Below are positions 38,223 through 40,205 of a DNA stretch of 40,205 bases, piece by piece. Each line of letters begins with the position of its first letter. The first letter of the stretch is position 1. The notes below the pieces were generated by a model, which saw only the letters and a program-made list of their open reading frames with translations, had not been told where the DNA came from and did no database searches. The translations under genes were made by a program, and so were the position numbers. Source of the DNA: Candidatus Ornithomonoglobus merdipullorum (GTDB lineage Bacteria > Bacillota > Clostridia > UBA1381); assembly GCA_018714695.1 (NCBI GenBank), contig DVNB01000002.1, forward strand, positions 1 through 40,205, written 5' to 3'.

Positions 38223-38837
38223 ATGAGAAAAATATTTTCAATTGCGGTTGCTGCTTTATTGGCGGCTTCGCTTGCAGGCTGTGTGAGCAACTCGGAATAC
38301 GAAGCGCTGAGAAAAGAAAATGAGCTGTTGCGGGAAGCTGCGGACAGCGAAGATGTTTCATCAGAAACACCAGCAACCAATGATTCAGAGACTCAAACGG
38401 GATCCTCGACACAGGAATATGGAATCGGTGAGCCGATTACGATACAAACTGATCACGGTGACTATAGTGTTGCTGTATTGAGTGCATCAAAATCAAGAGA
38501 GCTGAATGAAGACGGGAATTACACTTTGATCGTCTCATATGAAATAGAAAATATATCATACGATTACAGCGATCAAAGTGATCAGTTTTCAATGCCATGG
38601 TCTAATTCCAGGAATGCGATAATCGTATCGGATGAGGACAGAAACATTTTAGAGTATTACGATATAGCCGGTCCAAAGGAAGTGCATACGCCAAAGAATG
38701 TACCTATAGGCTATAAAGAGCAGGGGAGCTATGCGTATTTTCCTGTAACGCCTAATGTATACCCGGAAAATGTAGATGTGCAGGTATGCAAGGATGCTAT
38801 GCCTGTTGGAATAGTTACGGTTCCAGTAGTAGATTGA
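38223..38837 (+). CDS. Prophage-encoded lipoprotein
   Basis: A 204-residue protein. The signal peptide MRKIFSIAVAALLAASLAGC ends in a lipobox LAGC (Cys20). A short coiled segment follows (YEALRKENELLREA), then a Ser/Thr-rich linker and an Ig-like beta domain (about 75-204, 'GDYSVAVLSASKSRELNEDGNYTLIVSYEIENISYDYSDQSDQFSMPW'), similar in style to DUF4352/DUF5067 telokin-like domains. AGGAG is 8 bases before the ATG. It would be anchored outside the membrane of the lysogen and could block phage entry or bind ligands; this is inferred. Confidence 0.85.
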   Translation: MRKIFSIAVAALLAASLAGCVSNSEYEALRKENELLREAADSEDVSSETPATNDSETQTGSSTQEYGIGEPITIQTDHGDYSVAVLSASKSRELNEDGNYTLIVSYEIENISYDYSDQSDQFSMPWSNSRNAIIVSDEDRNILEYYDIAGPKEVHTPKNVPIGYKEQGSYAYFPVTPNVYPENVDVQVCKDAMPVGIVTVPVVD

Positions 38838-38847
38838 TAAATAAAAA

Positions 38848-38957
38848 TCCCCCGGTGCTGCAACACCGAGGGACAAATGTCCGCCGCGGACCAACGCGGC
38901 AAACGGAGTGTTATGGTATAAACCCAACCCACAAGTTGATTATACCATAGCACTCCG
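38848..38957 (+). repeat. Three tandem stem-loops before the integrase gene
   Basis: (1) 38848-38873: CGGTG/CACCG extended by TCCC/GGGA. (2) 38883-38900: GCCGCG/CGCGGC with a 6-nt loop. (3) 38904-38957: an 18-bp stem with one G-T pair, 5' arm starting CGGAGTG and ending GGTATAA, and an 18-nt loop. No T-run follows any of them on the + strand. They could form an RNA structure controlling the integrase or part of the recombinase attachment site. Confidence 0.7.
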
Positions 38958-38989
38958 AAAAAATCAAGTAAAAAAGGAGTGTGTTTTTT

Positions 38990-40205
38990 ATGTCAAAAAA
39001 CAGCAAGAACGCAAAATCAAAGAACAGGTGCGTCATATATGCGCGCTACTCGTGCCATAACCAGACGGAGCAGAGCATCGAAGGTCAGATGCACGACTGC
39101 GAGAGATATGCTGAAGCTAACGGTCTCCAGATAGTAAAGACGTACATAGACCGAGCCATGACAGCAACCTCCGACCGCCGCCCTCAGTTTCAACAGATGA
39201 TAAAGGATAGCGCATTAGGGATGTTTGATACCATCCTTGTATGGAAGCTGGACCGCTTTGCACGCAACCGCTACGACAGCGCTGTGTACAAAAGACAGCT
39301 CCGCAGCAACGGCGTTACGGTCGTTTCCGTTATGGAGCATATCACCGACAGCCCGGAAGGTGTGCTCATGGAGAGCGTACTTGAAGGTTTTGCGGAGTAT
39401 TTTTCACGGGATTTGTCGCAGAAGGTCGTGAGAGGGATGCGCGAGACGGCACAAAATCATAAGATAACGGGCAAGATACCGTTTGGATACCGTAAAAGCT
39501 CAGATGGAAGATACGAGCCGGATCCTGTAACGGCGCCGGCTGTTAAAAAAGTATTCTCTATGTATAACAGGGGTTATAAAAAATCTGAGATCGCCGGCTG
39601 GCTGTGCAAGAGCGGATATAGGACTGCATCCGGAGCGTCGTTTACACAAGCTGCTGTTACGAGGATCTTGCAGAACGAGAGATATACGGGTAAGTATACA
39701 TACAGCGGGCTTGAGATCATAGATGAGACGCAGCGTATCGTTTCGGACGAGGTTTTTTGCAAGGTGCAGGATGTATCTCATGCTAAGACCAACTCCGGTA
39801 GGATCCATCGTATAAACGAAAAATATCTTCTTTCCAATAAGCTGTATTGTGGCTATTGTTATAATCGTATGAACGGCGAGTGCGGCAAGAGCAGTACGGG
39901 AAAGACATATGCGTACTATGCTTGTGTAGGGAGGAAGAAGTTTCACGTATGTATTCGAAAAAATTTTAATAAGGATGCTATAGAGAAAATCGTTATCGAC
40001 TCCATATCAAGGCTGATATCCGATAGCGATATAATAGATAGGATATCAGATGCTATCATTAAGTATCAAAACGAGCATGATAATACCGGCGAACGAATCT
40101 CGGTTTTAACAAACAAGCTTAATTCCATAAATTATAAAATAACAAATTTAATGAGCGCTATAGAAAATGGGATTGTAACACCAACTACCAAGCAGCGGCT
40201 TATTG
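38990..40205 (+). CDS. Large serine recombinase (site-specific integrase), C-terminally truncated by the window
   Basis: 405 codons are visible and the frame is open to the edge. The N-terminal resolvase domain has YARYSCHNQTEQSIEGQ (catalytic Ser21), 'DTILVWKLDRFARNRYDSAVYKRQL' and 'LEGFAEYFSRDLSQKVVRGM'. The recombinase domain follows ('GKIPFGYRKSSDGRYEPDP', 'KSEIAGWLCKSGYRTASG'). Then comes the zinc-ribbon 'LYCGYCYNRMNGECGKSSTGK...YYAC' and the start of a coiled coil. It integrates and, with a directionality factor, excises the prophage. GGAG is about 10 bases before the ATG. Confidence 0.95.
   Translation, partial: MSKNSKNAKSKNRCVIYARYSCHNQTEQSIEGQMHDCERYAEANGLQIVKTYIDRAMTATSDRRPQFQQMIKDSALGMFDTILVWKLDRFARNRYDSAVYKRQLRSNGVTVVSVMEHITDSPEGVLMESVLEGFAEYFSRDLSQKVVRGMRETAQNHKITGKIPFGYRKSSDGRYEPDPVTAPAVKKVFSMYNRGYKKSEIAGWLCKSGYRTASGASFTQAAVTRILQNERYTGKYTYSGLEIIDETQRIVSDEVFCKVQDVSHAKTNSGRIHRINEKYLLSNKLYCGYCYNRMNGECGKSSTGKTYAYYACVGRKKFHVCIRKNFNKDAIEKIVIDSISRLISDSDIIDRISDAIIKYQNEHDNTGERISVLTNKLNSINYKITNLMSAIENGIVTPTTKQRLI

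Noticed and set aside
38904-38957. Long stem-loop as an ordinary terminator of the lipoprotein gene
   Set aside because: On the + strand it is followed by GAAAAAATC, with no U-tract. The A-run would serve neither direction after the hairpin.
1-40205. CRISPR array
   Set aside because: I saw no series of regularly spaced identical repeats and no cas genes anywhere in the window.

Overview
The window is most of a temperate, contractile-tailed (myovirus-type) prophage, probably from a Firmicutes host of the gut Clostridia (Oscillospiraceae-like). That host call is an inference from the protein families present: phiLC3-type holin, CD1375/XkdX-like and DUF6906-like small proteins, RecU-type resolvase, PcfJ/PcfK pair, large serine recombinase, and AGGAGG-type ribosome binding sites. 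Neither prophage end is proven: a gene runs off the left edge and the integrase runs off the right edge.

Layout. Nearly everything from 36.9 kb down to 0.2 kb is on the minus strand, so that part reads right to left. Right end (+): a CI-like repressor (37.1-37.5 kb), a membrane zinc-finger protein, a lipoprotein, then a large serine recombinase. The switch at 36.93-37.06 kb holds two divergent consensus promoters whose -35 boxes lie inside the two arms of a perfect 15-bp inverted repeat. Leftward early genes (36.9-28.5 kb) are small unknown proteins, a tRNA-like RNA without an anticodon arm, PcfK/PcfJ, a DUF3102/coiled-coil protein, an HUH Rep-type protein with a stem-loop-rich candidate origin, RecU, a Cys-rich protein and a putative late activator. 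A 508-bp leader with no convincing gene precedes the packaging genes.

Late genes (28.0-1.4 kb) are TerS, a tail assembly chaperone with a -1 frameshift site (T TTT TTA), TerL, gpJ, a gpW/DUF6148-like protein, gpX, gpD, portal, prohead protease, major capsid protein, gpU, gp25, a DUF2190-like protein, head-tail joining protein, gpZ, a tail terminator-like protein, sheath, tube, tape measure, gpV, gpI, tail fibre, a small fibre-associated protein, and a variable receptor-binding protein. Several tail and baseplate genes (E/E', J, X, D, U, gp25) are mixed into the head/packaging block, an order unlike P2.

The most striking system is a complete diversity-generating retroelement (DGR) at 3.47-6.73 kb. 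It has a DGR-type reverse transcriptase (YMDD, IGSYLSQ motif), a 115-bp template repeat (TR), and a matching variable repeat (VR) at the 3' end of the receptor-binding gene. TR and VR differ at 22 positions, and every one is an adenine in the TR sense strand. An 8-bp-stem, 4-nt-loop hairpin sits just past the target gene. The phage can thus be expected to diversify the tip of its tail protein. No Avd-type accessory gene is recognisable.

Left end: CD1375-like protein, membrane-anchored protein, holin and amidase endolysin (lysis module), then a Dam-type adenine methylase, an XRE regulator and the N-terminus of a proteasome-like Ntn-hydrolase homologue.
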